A stretch of DNA of 51,578 nt from positions 1-51,578 of the forward strand of contig JAKLPV010000062.1 in NCBI GenBank assembly GCA_022013685.1, in the 5' to 3' direction. The stretch comes from Anaerolineae bacterium (GTDB lineage: Bacteria > Chloroflexota > Anaerolineae > Anaerolineales > Villigracilaceae). Each line of letters starts with the position of its first letter. Position 1 is the stretch's first letter. Shown here piece by piece: positions 39,777 to 49,730 of the stretch. A program made the position numbers and the translations under genes. The notes beneath the pieces were generated by a model, which had not been told where the DNA came from, made no database searches, and was given only the letters and a program-made list of their open reading frames with translations.

Positions 39777-40952
39777 TTATTCGCCTGAATTTTCACCAAA
39801 AATGATAATCATAAAATGCTGGTTCAAGAATTGGGGGGACTCATCTGCGTGGCGGGCAGGGGCAATTTGCCCGAGGGTGTAGCCGCCGGCAATGGGTACT
39901 TCCTGGCCCAAGATATCTCGTATTGTTTTAATTTCTGCGCCCGGTTTGGACTGGAGCAGCATTTGCCAGGAAATATCTGCCAGCACCAGAGCAAATGCCG
40001 GTTTGGCGCCTTCCAGGCCAAGCAGTGCATGTTTTACGGCGTTCTTAATCGATTCGAGACAGGCAGATGCATTACCAACCATTAAATAAGCATCCGAGCC
40101 ATCCCGCAATGGGGCGTTCATGCGAAAACTACCGTCGGCTTCGACGCGCAACGGGGCGCGGATTTGCATTTCTTCAGAGTTGGCCTGTTCAAACCCAAGT
40201 GGATAGATGCGGGTGGTGTAATTCAGGGGTGGGAAAGCCCACTCGCGGGCGGTATGTCCAAACAAACTGGCGTAGGCTTCAGATGCAGGACGGCCGTCCA
40301 GGGTGCGCAGCCAAAATCCGCGTGAACGAGTCACTCGGAAGTGGTTGCCGATCGGACTCCAGCCGTGCCCATAACCAACGCCAAACTTGTAATCGCCGCG
40401 CAGAAAAGCGCTTGCCATACCACCGTTGCCGCTTTGTACCCCGGCAAATTGGTAGCTGATATTGCTCTGAAAATCACCGGCAGCCAGGCCGCCAAAAATT
40501 GGAATCGTTGGCGCCAGCGACTGGCAGAATTCTTCCGTGTTGCCATTCAGGCCATCGGCAAAGGTGAGAATCCCTTTAACCGGGCGCTGTTCATAACCGA
40601 TCAATTGTTGCAGGCGGGTGGCTGTGTCGGCGCTTGCCTGTGAGTAGTTTGGGAACCAGTGGGTTTCTGCCTGAATATCCTCGCCGCCTAACAGGGCGAC
40701 GATGACGGTATTTGTATGGTAACCAAAGTGAGTCAGGGCTGCAGGGCTGCTAAATCCCAGAATTGGAATGTTGGAAAGCAGGCTGGTTGCGCCGCTCAAC
40801 ACCATTTGGGCATCGAAGCGATAGGGGCTGATGATGATCGCCAGGGATGGCGAGGTATTGCCCATTTGGTTGAGGGCATGATGGGCGGCTTGCAGGCTGG
40901 CTTCGCGCGCATCCAGGGATTGGGCATGTCCGACAGCAGCGACTAAAGTCAT
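39777..40952 (-). CDS. FIST-domain sensory protein
   Basis: 391 residues. FIST_N (about 30-210) with PILGFSSPAALTHFG, GILTFADGLNGNTEEF and PIFGGLAAGD; FIST_C (about 220-370) with GRPASEAYASLFG and DILGQEVPIAGGYTLGQIAP. FIST domains are predicted to bind small ligands, perhaps amino acids, in signal transduction. No output domain is present. It starts 11 bases after the stop of the giant histidine kinase, so the two are co-expressed and probably work together. Confidence 0.92.
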   Translation of the reverse strand: MTLVAAVGHAQSLDAREASLQAAHHALNQMGNTSPSLAIIISPYRFDAQMVLSGATSLLSNIPILGFSSPAALTHFGYHTNTVIVALLGGEDIQAETHWFPNYSQASADTATRLQQLIGYEQRPVKGILTFADGLNGNTEEFCQSLAPTIPIFGGLAAGDFQSNISYQFAGVQSGNGGMASAFLRGDYKFGVGYGHGWSPIGNHFRVTRSRGFWLRTLDGRPASEAYASLFGHTAREWAFPPLNYTTRIYPLGFEQANSEEMQIRAPLRVEADGSFRMNAPLRDGSDAYLMVGNASACLESIKNAVKHALLGLEGAKPAFALVLADISWQMLLQSKPGAEIKTIRDILGQEVPIAGGYTLGQIAPARHADESPQFLNQHFMIIIFGENSGE

Positions 40953-40963
40953 GGATCTATCTC

Positions 40964-43900
40964 CTAGTTCTCAGCCAGCGGGATGGATATGTGGAAGGTT
41001 GTTCCGTTTCCAACCTCGCTATCAAACCAGATTTTGCCGCCTTGCATTTCGACCAGGTTTTTGGTGATGTTCAGGCCCAGGCCGGTGCCCGTAGCCTGGC
41101 TTTTCGATATTTCGGTGCGGAAATACTGCTGGAAAATCTTTGCCTGGTCTTCGGGCCCAATACCAATGCCGGTATCTTTGACCCAAAAGTGGACAACCTG
41201 GGTTTCTTCGCCTGTGTCGGATTGTTGCGAAGAATTTTCGGCTCCGATAATGATGTTGCCGCCATTGGGGGTGTATTTGGTGGCGTTGCTGACAAGGTTA
41301 ACCGCAATCTGGATCATGCGGTTGCGGTCGGCCCAGACCAGCGGCAATTTATCTGGGACGTTGATATCGACCTTCTGTTCTTTATCTTCGATCTGCCGCC
41401 TGGTCGAACGGACAGCTTCTTCGACAACTTCTGGCACGGATGTGGGCTTGAACTCGATCTTCAACATGCCGGCTTCGATTTTGTTCAAGTCGCTTAAGTC
41501 TGAAACAATGGTGTTCATGCGGTCGACATTGCTGCGCACCGTAGCCAGGAACTTGGATTGCATATCCGTGATTGGCCCGGCCATACCGCCGGTCACCAAT
41601 TCGGGATAGCCTTTGATGGAGGCCATCGGGTTTTTGAGTTCGTGGGCCACAAAGGAAACAAACTGGCTCTTGGCTTTGTTGGCGGCGTCGATTTGCGCGT
41701 ACAGTTGGGCGTTGGCAATTGCGATTGCGGCGTGGTCGGCCAGACGGCTGAGAAAGTCCAACTCGTCTTGCTGGAAACGCTCGGCAGAATTGCTTTCAAG
41801 CAGGAATAGGCCAATGACGCGAACCTCGCGTCGAATGGGGATGACCATCTGGCTGCGCGCGCCCTTCAGGAAGGTGCCCATCCCGCTGATATTTTCCATC
41901 ACAATACGCCGGGGTTGGCCGCTGGAAATCGCTTCGTTGATGGCCGGGTGTTCAAGCGGGATCATGGATTCGCTGTAATTGCTTATTTCTTTTTGGTAGC
42001 CATTGTGGGCCATAATTTCGACCCCGCGGTCTTGCACAAAGCCGATAAAACCGGCGTCCGCTTTCGACTGGCGCATGGCCCAATCCAGGGTGATGCGCAT
42101 GGCGCGATCCAGTTCAAGGCTGGCGTTCAGTTCCCGGTCGATGCGCTGCATTACCGAGAGTTCTTCCACGCGGGCGGTCAATTCCTGGTCGGTCAGGGTG
42201 TACAAGCGGGCATTTTCGATGGCTACGGCTGCCTGTCCGGCAAAAGCGGAGAGCAGGTTCTGGTCGTCGATGCCAAAGGGAAGGCCATCGCGCTTGTTGA
42301 TGATTTCGATCACACCGATGATGCGGTCTTTGACTTCCATTGGAACGATCAGGATGGCCCTGGTAATGAACCCGGTCTGCTTGTCTGTCTCAGAATTCCA
42401 GGTCTGGGTGGATTGGACATCGTTGACAATGACCGGCAGGCGCGTGTCAACGGCTTTGCCGACAAAGCCGGTTCCGGGCGGCAAGCGTTGCCCAACCAGG
42501 TTGGAAGCAACGGGGCCGACCGTTACCTGGAAAATAAGTTCATCGGTTTGCTCGTCAACCAGGAACAGACTCCCGGCCTCCGTGTTGAGAATATTGACCG
42601 CGCTTTCGAGGATATTTTTCAAAAGCGGTTGCAGCTCAAGCGTGGAGGTCAACTGGCGGGTAATAACGTTCAATGTTGATAATTGCTGGGCGCGGCGTTC
42701 AGTCTCCTGAATTAGCCGCGATTTGACAATTGCGCCTGCGGCCTGGTCGGCGATTGCCTGCAACAGGTCCATTTGCGCGTTGGTATAAATAACATCCGGG
42801 TCGCGCGTGGCGATACATAATGCGCCCAGTGTTTCAGAGCCGGTATTAAGCGGTACGCCCAGCCAGGCATGTAAACCTTTGCTGTGCGGTGTTACCCCCA
42901 GTATCTGGCACTGGCTGAAAAAATCCTGGGTTAGCATGGCCCGCCGCGAAGCGATGACTTCCTGGCCGAGCGTGCTTTTGGGGAGCAGCGGAACATTCTC
43001 ACGAGAAGGTACGCGCTCGTCGTTTTCCAGGTAAAAGGCATAATAGGTGTTTTGGGTGGCTTCGCTGAACAGAATCAAGTTCAGGTCTGAAACAGGGATA
43101 ATTTGGCTGGTCTGGGCATAAATTAATTCGAGAATATCGTCGAAGTTCAGGGTAATGTTAATGCCCTGCGAAATACGAGCAAGGACATTCATTTCGTGCA
43201 CACGCCGTTCCATGTTGCTGAGCGCCTGGGCGCGCTCCAGGGCGACAGCGGCCTGACCGGCCAGGGCTTCCAGGAATGCGATATCGGCGCTGTCGTAGGC
43301 TTCCCCCGACAAACGTTCTCCAACGGCCAGCCAGCCAACCAGACGTTCGCGTCCAGGCATCGGAACAAGGAATTGCGCGCCGAGCAATATCAGGCGCGCC
43401 CGCTCTGACTGAATGTTTGCCGGAATGCGTTCCGGCTCGAAAAACAGGGGCAGTTTTTCTTTGCGTAAAACCTGAACCAGGGGACTGTTGGCCGAAAAGC
43501 GAATATCGCTTGTGGCCCGGCCCATTTCATCGGGCGAAGAAATATACTGGTCGTTTGCCAGATCGTAAGTGTATATATGCAGTTGGGTCGGCAGCAGGCT
43601 AACCGTGATCTGTTCCCGCAGAATAGACAGAACCTGTTGAAGGTCAACGGCGGCTGTCAGGTTGCGGGTATAGGCCTTGATACGTTCCTGGTGGGCGCGC
43701 TCGCCTCGGAAAAAGATCGAGTCAATGATCTCTTGCAGGCGCGTCCGAATTGGGTTTAGCAACAACGCTGAAAGGAAAACGGCCAGGGCGATCACCAGCG
43801 GGTTGCTGACTACACTGCCAAACAGGACGGAGGTTCCAATCGCCAGGGCAAGGTAGCCCAAAAGAGCCATCAATGAGAGCAAAGCATACAATAAAGAGCG

Positions 43901-44956
43901 CCCAATGATGTAATCGGTACGAACCAGCCGGTAGCGCAGGACTGTATAACCGGTAACAATGGGGAAAATGACAATCGGGAGGAAGAGCAGGTTGCTAAAA
44001 TCTGTAACCACGAAAGCTGCGATCAGCAGGTAGATAATGATCGGGCCAAAAGAAAACAGCGAGCCGATCAAAACTGTGCGGGCTTGCTGGCGAACCACCG
44101 GCGAGGAACCGGGGGACAGGCGATAGAACATGATCCCCAGATAGGTCAGCATGCCAACGGCTGTGAGCAGGTATGAATATTGCCATATCGTGATATAGGC
44201 GTATGGCGATTGCATATTTCCGATTGCCGTCAGCGAGTAAAGCCCCAGTCCGAAGGCAATGACATAACCTGCCCAACGCAAGAAGGGACGGCGCGTTACG
44301 ATGCGCGCCTCTTGTGGAAATACCAGCCCCAGGTGGATCATCGCTGCCCCGGCAATGGGCACAGAAAACGACCATAAGATGCTCAGGTAGTGGGTTGTAT
44401 GCAGTTCAAATAAGCTGCCGATAACCACCGCTACAGAAGTTCCCAGCATGGCAAAGGCGCGCCCTGAAGTCTCAGTGCGGCGCAGGCTGTAAATCCACAG
44501 GGCAACACCCACAAAGACCAGGGCAACAAACAAGGGGATGAAAAAGAACCAGAGCAAATCCTGGGGTTCGAAGCGGGTCAGGACCACCTCGAAATCGCGA
44601 ACAACCCCATCCTGGGAGCGCAAAGTGAAAGTGTGGGTTTCGCCGGGAAAGTAACCCTTCAAAATTTGCCGTACTTCGGCGGCGGTTTGAACCGGCTGTT
44701 CGTTGATGGCGATCAATTGATCGCCAAATTTTGCGCCCTGCTTGTATAGTTCCCAGCGTTGTTCACCCGGCGGCTTGATGTTGTTAACCACCAGGGTGTG
44801 TTCGAAGAAAGCTCCCGGAAAAGGCGTATTGTAGAAATTGTATGCCAGGAAGGGCATAGCTATAAATGCGACCAGTACGAGACCCTGGTATAGAAATACC
44901 AGCACCCCCAGGTAGGCTTCCAGGCGCTCGGAGAATGGCCGCATTTTTTTATTCAT
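40964..44956 (-). CDS. Large hybrid-sensing histidine kinase: PDZ, membrane segments, GAF repeats, HisKA-HATPase
   Basis: 1330 residues. An N-terminal membrane segment (about 15-40) is followed by a PDZ-like domain (about 50-130; FGDQLIAINEQPVQTAAEV), then about eight to nine membrane helices (130-410). Four GAF-like domains follow, at about 430-575, 595-745, 765-915 and 935-1080. The HisKA box is FVAHELKNPMAS with phospho-acceptor H1105. HATPase motifs include NLVSNATKYTP, VKDTGIGIG and GTGLGLNITKNLVEMQGG. No receiver domain is fused; the partner regulator is unknown. Downstream of gyrB and upstream of the FIST gene in one operon. Confidence 0.93.
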   Translation of the reverse strand: MNKKMRPFSERLEAYLGVLVFLYQGLVLVAFIAMPFLAYNFYNTPFPGAFFEHTLVVNNIKPPGEQRWELYKQGAKFGDQLIAINEQPVQTAAEVRQILKGYFPGETHTFTLRSQDGVVRDFEVVLTRFEPQDLLWFFFIPLFVALVFVGVALWIYSLRRTETSGRAFAMLGTSVAVVIGSLFELHTTHYLSILWSFSVPIAGAAMIHLGLVFPQEARIVTRRPFLRWAGYVIAFGLGLYSLTAIGNMQSPYAYITIWQYSYLLTAVGMLTYLGIMFYRLSPGSSPVVRQQARTVLIGSLFSFGPIIIYLLIAAFVVTDFSNLLFLPIVIFPIVTGYTVLRYRLVRTDYIIGRSLLYALLSLMALLGYLALAIGTSVLFGSVVSNPLVIALAVFLSALLLNPIRTRLQEIIDSIFFRGERAHQERIKAYTRNLTAAVDLQQVLSILREQITVSLLPTQLHIYTYDLANDQYISSPDEMGRATSDIRFSANSPLVQVLRKEKLPLFFEPERIPANIQSERARLILLGAQFLVPMPGRERLVGWLAVGERLSGEAYDSADIAFLEALAGQAAVALERAQALSNMERRVHEMNVLARISQGINITLNFDDILELIYAQTSQIIPVSDLNLILFSEATQNTYYAFYLENDERVPSRENVPLLPKSTLGQEVIASRRAMLTQDFFSQCQILGVTPHSKGLHAWLGVPLNTGSETLGALCIATRDPDVIYTNAQMDLLQAIADQAAGAIVKSRLIQETERRAQQLSTLNVITRQLTSTLELQPLLKNILESAVNILNTEAGSLFLVDEQTDELIFQVTVGPVASNLVGQRLPPGTGFVGKAVDTRLPVIVNDVQSTQTWNSETDKQTGFITRAILIVPMEVKDRIIGVIEIINKRDGLPFGIDDQNLLSAFAGQAAVAIENARLYTLTDQELTARVEELSVMQRIDRELNASLELDRAMRITLDWAMRQSKADAGFIGFVQDRGVEIMAHNGYQKEISNYSESMIPLEHPAINEAISSGQPRRIVMENISGMGTFLKGARSQMVIPIRREVRVIGLFLLESNSAERFQQDELDFLSRLADHAAIAIANAQLYAQIDAANKAKSQFVSFVAHELKNPMASIKGYPELVTGGMAGPITDMQSKFLATVRSNVDRMNTIVSDLSDLNKIEAGMLKIEFKPTSVPEVVEEAVRSTRRQIEDKEQKVDINVPDKLPLVWADRNRMIQIAVNLVSNATKYTPNGGNIIIGAENSSQQSDTGEETQVVHFWVKDTGIGIGPEDQAKIFQQYFRTEISKSQATGTGLGLNITKNLVEMQGGKIWFDSEVGNGTTFHISIPLAEN

Positions 44957-44983
44957 AACTACCTCACCGTAACTGATAAAAAA

Positions 44984-46909
44984 CTAAATATCCAGGTTGC
45001 GCACCCGTTTGGCGTGAGTTTGGATAAACTTTCTGCGTGGGTCCACTGCGTCGCCCATGAGCATATCAAAGGTGCGGTCGGCTTCTGCCGCATCTTCAAT
45101 ATTGACCAGTAACAGGGTGCGGTTGGCCGGGTTCATGGTTGTCTCCCATAACTGCACGGGATTCATTTCGCCCAGACCTTTGTAGCGCTGGATGGTTATC
45201 TTTTCGGCATCCTTGCCCAGTTCATTGATATAAGCCTCTTTATCTGCATCAGCGTAGAGGTAACGCGCTTGTTTTTTGTGCTCGATGCGATAGAGCGGCG
45301 GCTGGGCAATGTACATGTGGCCTTCTTCGATAAGTTTGGGCATATAGCGGAAGAAGAAGGTCAGTAACAGGGTACGGATGTGGCTGCCGTCCACATCGGC
45401 ATCGGTCATGATGATGATGCGGTTGTAGCGCAGACCGGTCAGGTCGAAACCGTCACCGATGCCGGTGCCGAGAGCGGAGATCAGGGCCTTGACTTCGTTG
45501 TTGCCCAGGATCTTATCCAGCCGGGCGCGTTCGGTGTTCAAAATCTTACCACGCAGGGGCAGGATGGCCTGGAAGTGCCGGTCGCGGCCCTGTTTGGCCG
45601 AACCGCCTGCCGAGTCACCTTCGACGATGTACAACTCTGTTTTGGATGTATCCCGTTCCGAGCAGTCGGCCAGTTTGCCGGGCAGGGTCAGGCTCTCCAG
45701 GGCAGATTTGCGAATGACAAGATCGCGCGCTTTGCGGGCGGCGTCACGCGCGCGTGACGAGGTAAGACACTTCTGGACGATGGCCCTGGCCGCCTGCGGG
45801 CTTTCTTCGAGGAAGGTGTTGAATGCCTCGACCACCGCCTGGGCGACGTAGGTTTGCACTTCCGGGTTCATCAACTTTACTTTTGTTTGCGATTCAAATT
45901 GCGGGTCAGGATGCTTGATCGAAACAATCGCCGTCAACCCCTCGCGGGTGTCGTCCCCGGTAAAGTTCGGGTCAGATTCTTTTAATAATCCGCTTTTGCG
46001 GGCATAGTCGTTGACCACGCGTGTCAGGGCTGTGCGCAGACCGGTCATGTGTGTGCCGCCATCGACTGTGTTGATGGTGTTGGCAAACGAATAGACCGAT
46101 TCGGTGAAGGCATCGGTATATTGCACCGCAGCCTCGACGCCCACTCCTTCAACCTGTTTTTCGGCATACATGACCGGGTGCAGGGTCTGGCGGTTGCGGT
46201 TCAGGTAACGCACGAAAGATGTAATTCCGCCTTCGAAATAGAAGGTCATTTCGCGGTTTGAGCGCTCATCCATGAGATGAATGGTCACGCCGCGGGTGAC
46301 AAAGGCCATTTCGCGGAAGCGCTGCACAAGGGTGTCGAAACGATAATCGATCTCGTCCTTGAAAATGGTTGTATCAAATTTGAAGGTCGTGCGCGTACCG
46401 CTAATCCCATCTTTGACCTTGCCGATCTCTTTGACCGGTTCTTGGGGGAATCCGCGCTCGAAACGCTGGAAGTGGACTTTTCCGGCCCGGCGCACCTCGA
46501 CCTCGCACCACTCGGAAAGGGCATTGACCGCGCTGACGCCGACGCCGTGCAAACCGCCCGAAACCTTGTAGCCGCCCCCGCCAAATTTGCCGCCCGCGTG
46601 CAGGACGGTCATGACCACCGTCAGGGCTGAGATTTTCTTTTCGGGGTGAATATCGACCGGGATACCGCGCCCGTTATCTTCGACGGTTACGCTTGAATCG
46701 TCATGGATGGTAATGCTGATGCGATCACAAGACCCGGCCAGGGCTTCGTCGATCGAGTTATCGACCACTTCGTAAACGAGGTGGTGCAGGGCTTTGATGT
46801 CTGTGCCGCCGACATACATGCCTGGGCGGCGGCGGACAGCTTCCAAACCTTCGAGTACCTGAATGCTGGTTGCATCGTAATTGGCTGGTTGTACCACTGA
46901 ATCCTCCAA
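44984..46909 (-). CDS. gyrB: DNA gyrase subunit B
   Basis: 641 residues, the size usual for GyrB without the gammaproteobacterial insert. The GHKL ATPase shows [21 protein letters not shown] and [17 protein letters not shown]. The TOPRIM domain shows [24 protein letters not shown] and [13 protein letters not shown]. The C-terminal YKGLGEMNP is present. With GyrA it introduces negative supercoils. It starts four bases after the upstream membrane-protein gene and is followed by the histidine kinase. ParE is a less likely alternative. Confidence 0.95.
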   Translation of the reverse strand: MEDSVVQPANYDATSIQVLEGLEAVRRRPGMYVGGTDIKALHHLVYEVVDNSIDEALAGSCDRISITIHDDSSVTVEDNGRGIPVDIHPEKKISALTVVMTVLHAGGKFGGGGYKVSGGLHGVGVSAVNALSEWCEVEVRRAGKVHFQRFERGFPQEPVKEIGKVKDGISGTRTTFKFDTTIFKDEIDYRFDTLVQRFREMAFVTRGVTIHLMDERSNREMTFYFEGGITSFVRYLNRNRQTLHPVMYAEKQVEGVGVEAAVQYTDAFTESVYSFANTINTVDGGTHMTGLRTALTRVVNDYARKSGLLKESDPNFTGDDTREGLTAIVSIKHPDPQFESQTKVKLMNPEVQTYVAQAVVEAFNTFLEESPQAARAIVQKCLTSSRARDAARKARDLVIRKSALESLTLPGKLADCSERDTSKTELYIVEGDSAGGSAKQGRDRHFQAILPLRGKILNTERARLDKILGNNEVKALISALGTGIGDGFDLTGLRYNRIIIMTDADVDGSHIRTLLLTFFFRYMPKLIEEGHMYIAQPPLYRIEHKKQARYLYADADKEAYINELGKDAEKITIQRYKGLGEMNPVQLWETTMNPANRTLLLVNIEDAAEADRTFDMLMGDAVDPRRKFIQTHAKRVRNLDI

Positions 46910-46912
46910 AAA

Positions 46913-47893
46913 TTATGCCCGAACCGATCCGGCGCGCGCCTTCATCCAAGCCAGGGCGGCGTCGACCCAATCGTTCAGGTCACGATAATAAATAAAACTG
47001 GCGGCCAAAAGAGCCGTCGAGATGAAAGCATGTCCAAAAATGCCAAACAGGGTCATCCACGAGTCAGCGGGCGCGATACGCCACAGGAAGTTAAGCCCCT
47101 GCGAGAGCACCATTGCCACAATCACAAACCAGCCCAGCGAGGGCATGGCGTAGCGCATCATCCGAAAACTCTTGGCAATCGAACGAAAGAGATGGTCGGT
47201 GTGCAGAAAAACCCCGTGCAGCGAAAAGAAAACCGGCACCGCCAGCCAGATAATGCTCAGGGCAATCAGCAAATAGACCAGCGAAACAAGGGTGGGGCTG
47301 ATAAGAAGCAAAACGCCCATAAAGATCAGAACAGGCAGGCTGATGAAAAGCCAGAGCAGCGACCAAAAACCGGAGAGCAGCACTCCCTGGGTGAGTGAGT
47401 GGACGGTTGAGGCCTGTTCATCTTCTGCACCCGTCACAACCCGCGCGACGCTGTAAAAATACAATCCGCCAAGCAGCCAGCCGGCCAGCGTCATCAGCAA
47501 TATCCAGAGCAGGAACCCCAAAAGACCGGATGCTTCCATCACCATGCGTTCGCCGAACGGGGAATTACCTTCGATGTTGGCGCTCATCAGGCTGAAAACA
47601 CCCAGGGGAAACGTGCGCAGGGCCGTAAAAGCGTTAAAGCCCTGAAAGAACTCGTAAAACAAGTTCATGTTTTCCAAGATGCCCTGGTTTTGGCCGGGCA
47701 TTCGTTCCATTTCATCCAGGGCAGGCGCGATCAGGTTATAAACGCTGAAGCGCGGGCCGAGCCAGAGAAACAGGTCGAAAACAATCGGGATTAAGATGAC
47801 AACAGCCCGGTTTGCAACTGCGTTAAAGCCGCGGATAAGGGCTGGGATGACCCCGGGAGGGGTAGGTGGAAGGTCTTTGCTGCGTGTTTCCAT
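46913..47893 (-). CDS. Conserved membrane protein
   Basis: About 326 residues with five to six membrane segments (AVVILIPIVFDLFLWLG, GLLGFLLWILLMTLAGWL, LISPTLVSLVYLLIALSI and others) and no recognised domain. The ATG at 47893 is ten bases after a TAGAAT -10-like box (47908-47903), and a TTG two codons upstream is an alternative start. First gene of the gyrB operon. The general build recalls glycerophosphoryl-diester/DUF4013-like integral membrane proteins, but this is weak. Confidence 0.7.
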   Translation of the reverse strand: METRSKDLPPTPPGVIPALIRGFNAVANRAVVILIPIVFDLFLWLGPRFSVYNLIAPALDEMERMPGQNQGILENMNLFYEFFQGFNAFTALRTFPLGVFSLMSANIEGNSPFGERMVMEASGLLGFLLWILLMTLAGWLLGGLYFYSVARVVTGAEDEQASTVHSLTQGVLLSGFWSLLWLFISLPVLIFMGVLLLISPTLVSLVYLLIALSIIWLAVPVFFSLHGVFLHTDHLFRSIAKSFRMMRYAMPSLGWFVIVAMVLSQGLNFLWRIAPADSWMTLFGIFGHAFISTALLAASFIYYRDLNDWVDAALAWMKARAGSVRA

Positions 47894-47984
47894 AACCAAT
47901 TGATTCTACCACAGCCATGCCGGGCGGTAGAATTTCCATCCCATAACACTTGTCCGGCAGCCGTTGGCGGGCTTCATTAAACTT

Positions 47985-48155
47985 CTTGTATAAGTCTTCC
48001 CGAAGGACGCCGGGACGGTGTGAGCGGAGCGTCCTTCGACTACATGCTGCGCCAACTACGCTCCGCCCTCCGCTCAGGACGTGACACTTTATGTAAAAAG
48101 AGCGCAGTCGAAGGACATTTACAGGCCAATTATTGATGACTTTTGCAAGATGCTT
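47985..48155. repeat. Dispersed 150-bp repeat, copy 2
   Basis: Partner of 22510-22655 with near identity over most of its length. The ends CTTGTATAAGTC and GACTTTTGCAAG are inverted with ten of twelve positions matching. It occupies most of the 47900-48192 divergent gap. Confidence 0.8.
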
Positions 48156-48174
48156 CATTTATAGCGGGCTGGGT

Positions 48175-48180
48175 TATAAT
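48175..48180 (+). promoter_or_regulatory. -10 box of the glycosyltransferase gene
   Basis: A consensus TATAAT lies 12 bases before the ATG at 48193. No convincing -35 hexamer is seen; it directly follows the dispersed repeat. Confidence 0.5.
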
Positions 48181-48192
48181 CTTCAAAGGCCT

Positions 48193-49347
48193 ATGAAAAT
48201 ACTAACCGTCCTCACTTATTACCGCCCACACACATCCGGGTTGACGATTTATGCCGAGCGATTGGCTGAAGCCTTTGCGCGGCGCGGTCACCAGGTCACG
48301 ATTCTGACCTCCCACTTCGACAAATCGACGCCAGCGGAGGAAACGCGCAACGGGGTGCGGATCGTGCGCGCGCCGGTCGCCTTTCGCGTCAGCAAGGGCG
48401 TCATCATGCCGACCTTCGGCCTTTTGGCCTGGAAGTACGTGGCCGAAAACAATGTCGTCCAACTGCACCTGCCGCAGTTCGACGCGCCCGGTTTTGCCAC
48501 TCGCGCCCGGCTGATGGGCAAACTGGCCATCCTGACCTATCACTGCGACCTGCTGCTGCCTTCGGGCCTGTTTAACAGGCTTGTCAACACGGTCGTCAAC
48601 TTCCAGAACCACTCGGCGGCCCTGCTGGCGAACCACATCGTGACCTACACCCAGGATTACGCGGACCATTCGCCTTTCCTGTCTAACTACAAGCACAAAC
48701 TGACCCCGATCCTGCCGCCCGTGCAACTGCCGCCGGCCCCGCTGGGAGCGGTCGAGGCCTTTGCGCAGAAACATGCCATCGCCGAACGCCAGCCGGTGAT
48801 CGGCATGGCGACCCGCTTCGCCAGCGAAAAAGGCGTTGAGATTCTGCTGGCGGCCATGCCCGCCATTTTGGAGAAACACCCCAAAGCGCAGGTCTTGTTC
48901 GCCGGCCAGCATCTGAACGTGATGGGCGAGCAGGCCTATTTTGAGCGCCTTGCGCCGACGATCAAAAAATATGAAGAGAACGGCCACTGGACCTTCCTCG
49001 GCAACCTGAACCCGGAGCAAATGGCGGCCTACTACCCCAATCTGGATGTGCTGGTCGTGCCCAGCCTGAACTCGACCGAGGCTTTTGGCCTGGTGCAGAT
49101 CGAGGCCATGATGAACGGCACGCCCTCGATCGCCTCGGCCCTGCCGGGTGTGCGCCGCCCGGCCCAGATGACCGGCATGGGCAAGGTCGTCCCGATCGGC
49201 GATTCGGCAGCCCTGGCCGAAGCCGTGCTGGATGTGCTGGCCGAGCCGAAAAAATATCAGCGCGACCCGGCAGAAATTGCGCGTTCGTATGACCCCGAAC
49301 ACGTCGCAGAAGAATATGAGCGCCTGTTTGCGAAACTGCGCGAGTGA
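48193..49347 (+). CDS. Family 4 glycosyltransferase (GT-B fold)
   Basis: About 384 residues from the ATG at 48193 with AAAGG upstream; the frame opens earlier but that part is repeat sequence. YYRPHTSGLTIYAERLAEAF is the N-terminal acceptor region. The donor side has GMATRFASEKGVEILLAAMP and the EX7E motif EAFGLVQIE in STEAFGLVQIEAMMNGTPSI. It probably adds sugars to a lipid or surface glycan. It stands alone, away from the 36-40 kb polysaccharide genes. Confidence 0.92.
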   Translation: MKILTVLTYYRPHTSGLTIYAERLAEAFARRGHQVTILTSHFDKSTPAEETRNGVRIVRAPVAFRVSKGVIMPTFGLLAWKYVAENNVVQLHLPQFDAPGFATRARLMGKLAILTYHCDLLLPSGLFNRLVNTVVNFQNHSAALLANHIVTYTQDYADHSPFLSNYKHKLTPILPPVQLPPAPLGAVEAFAQKHAIAERQPVIGMATRFASEKGVEILLAAMPAILEKHPKAQVLFAGQHLNVMGEQAYFERLAPTIKKYEENGHWTFLGNLNPEQMAAYYPNLDVLVVPSLNSTEAFGLVQIEAMMNGTPSIASALPGVRRPAQMTGMGKVVPIGDSAALAEAVLDVLAEPKKYQRDPAEIARSYDPEHVAEEYERLFAKLRE

Positions 49348-49441
49348 ATTCCGATTTAGGGAAAATGTCAGATGACGCGCCAGGCGAGTTTGATATAGTG
49401 ACAAGGTATGTTTCGAAAGATCAAAAGCGATACGTAAATGA

Positions 49442-49476
49442 ACCGGCTAAACGCCCAAATCGGGTGTTTAGCCGGT
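49442..49476. terminator. Hairpin after the glycosyltransferase
   Basis: ACCGGCTAAACGCCC and GGGTGTTTAGCCGGT pair with one mismatch around a short AAATC loop. There is no T-run, so it may be a processing or Rho-associated hairpin instead of a classical terminator. Confidence 0.55.
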
Positions 49477-49534
49477 CAAGATACCACCCATAAGCCATTA
49501 TCCGGCAAAGTGGCGGGTAACGCAAACCGTTGAA

Positions 49535-49705
49535 ACTGTCGAAAAAGTCACTTTTTAAAAATTTTTCTTAAAAAGTGGGGCAGAAACATTGAAAAGTACT
49601 TTATTTTCCGTGTTCTGAACAACATTTTGGCGGTTTTTGAGCCTGCCGTGGGAGATTTTTGTGAGGATTTTTCAAACAAAGGGTTTTTCGACAGTCTTGT
49701 TAGGC
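49535..49705. repeat. Nested inverted repeats ahead of the 49.7 kb lipoprotein
   Basis: ACTGTCGAAAAA (49535-49546) and TTTTTCGACAGT (49684-49695) are perfect inverted 12-mers; inside is CACTTTTTAA/TTAAAAAGTG (49549-49577). The right end carries GTTAGGC (49699-49705). It recalls an integron attC site in outline, but is longer than usual and no integrase is present. Confidence 0.6.
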
Positions 49706-49730
49706 GCTTAATCATCAACTCAGGTTAAAA

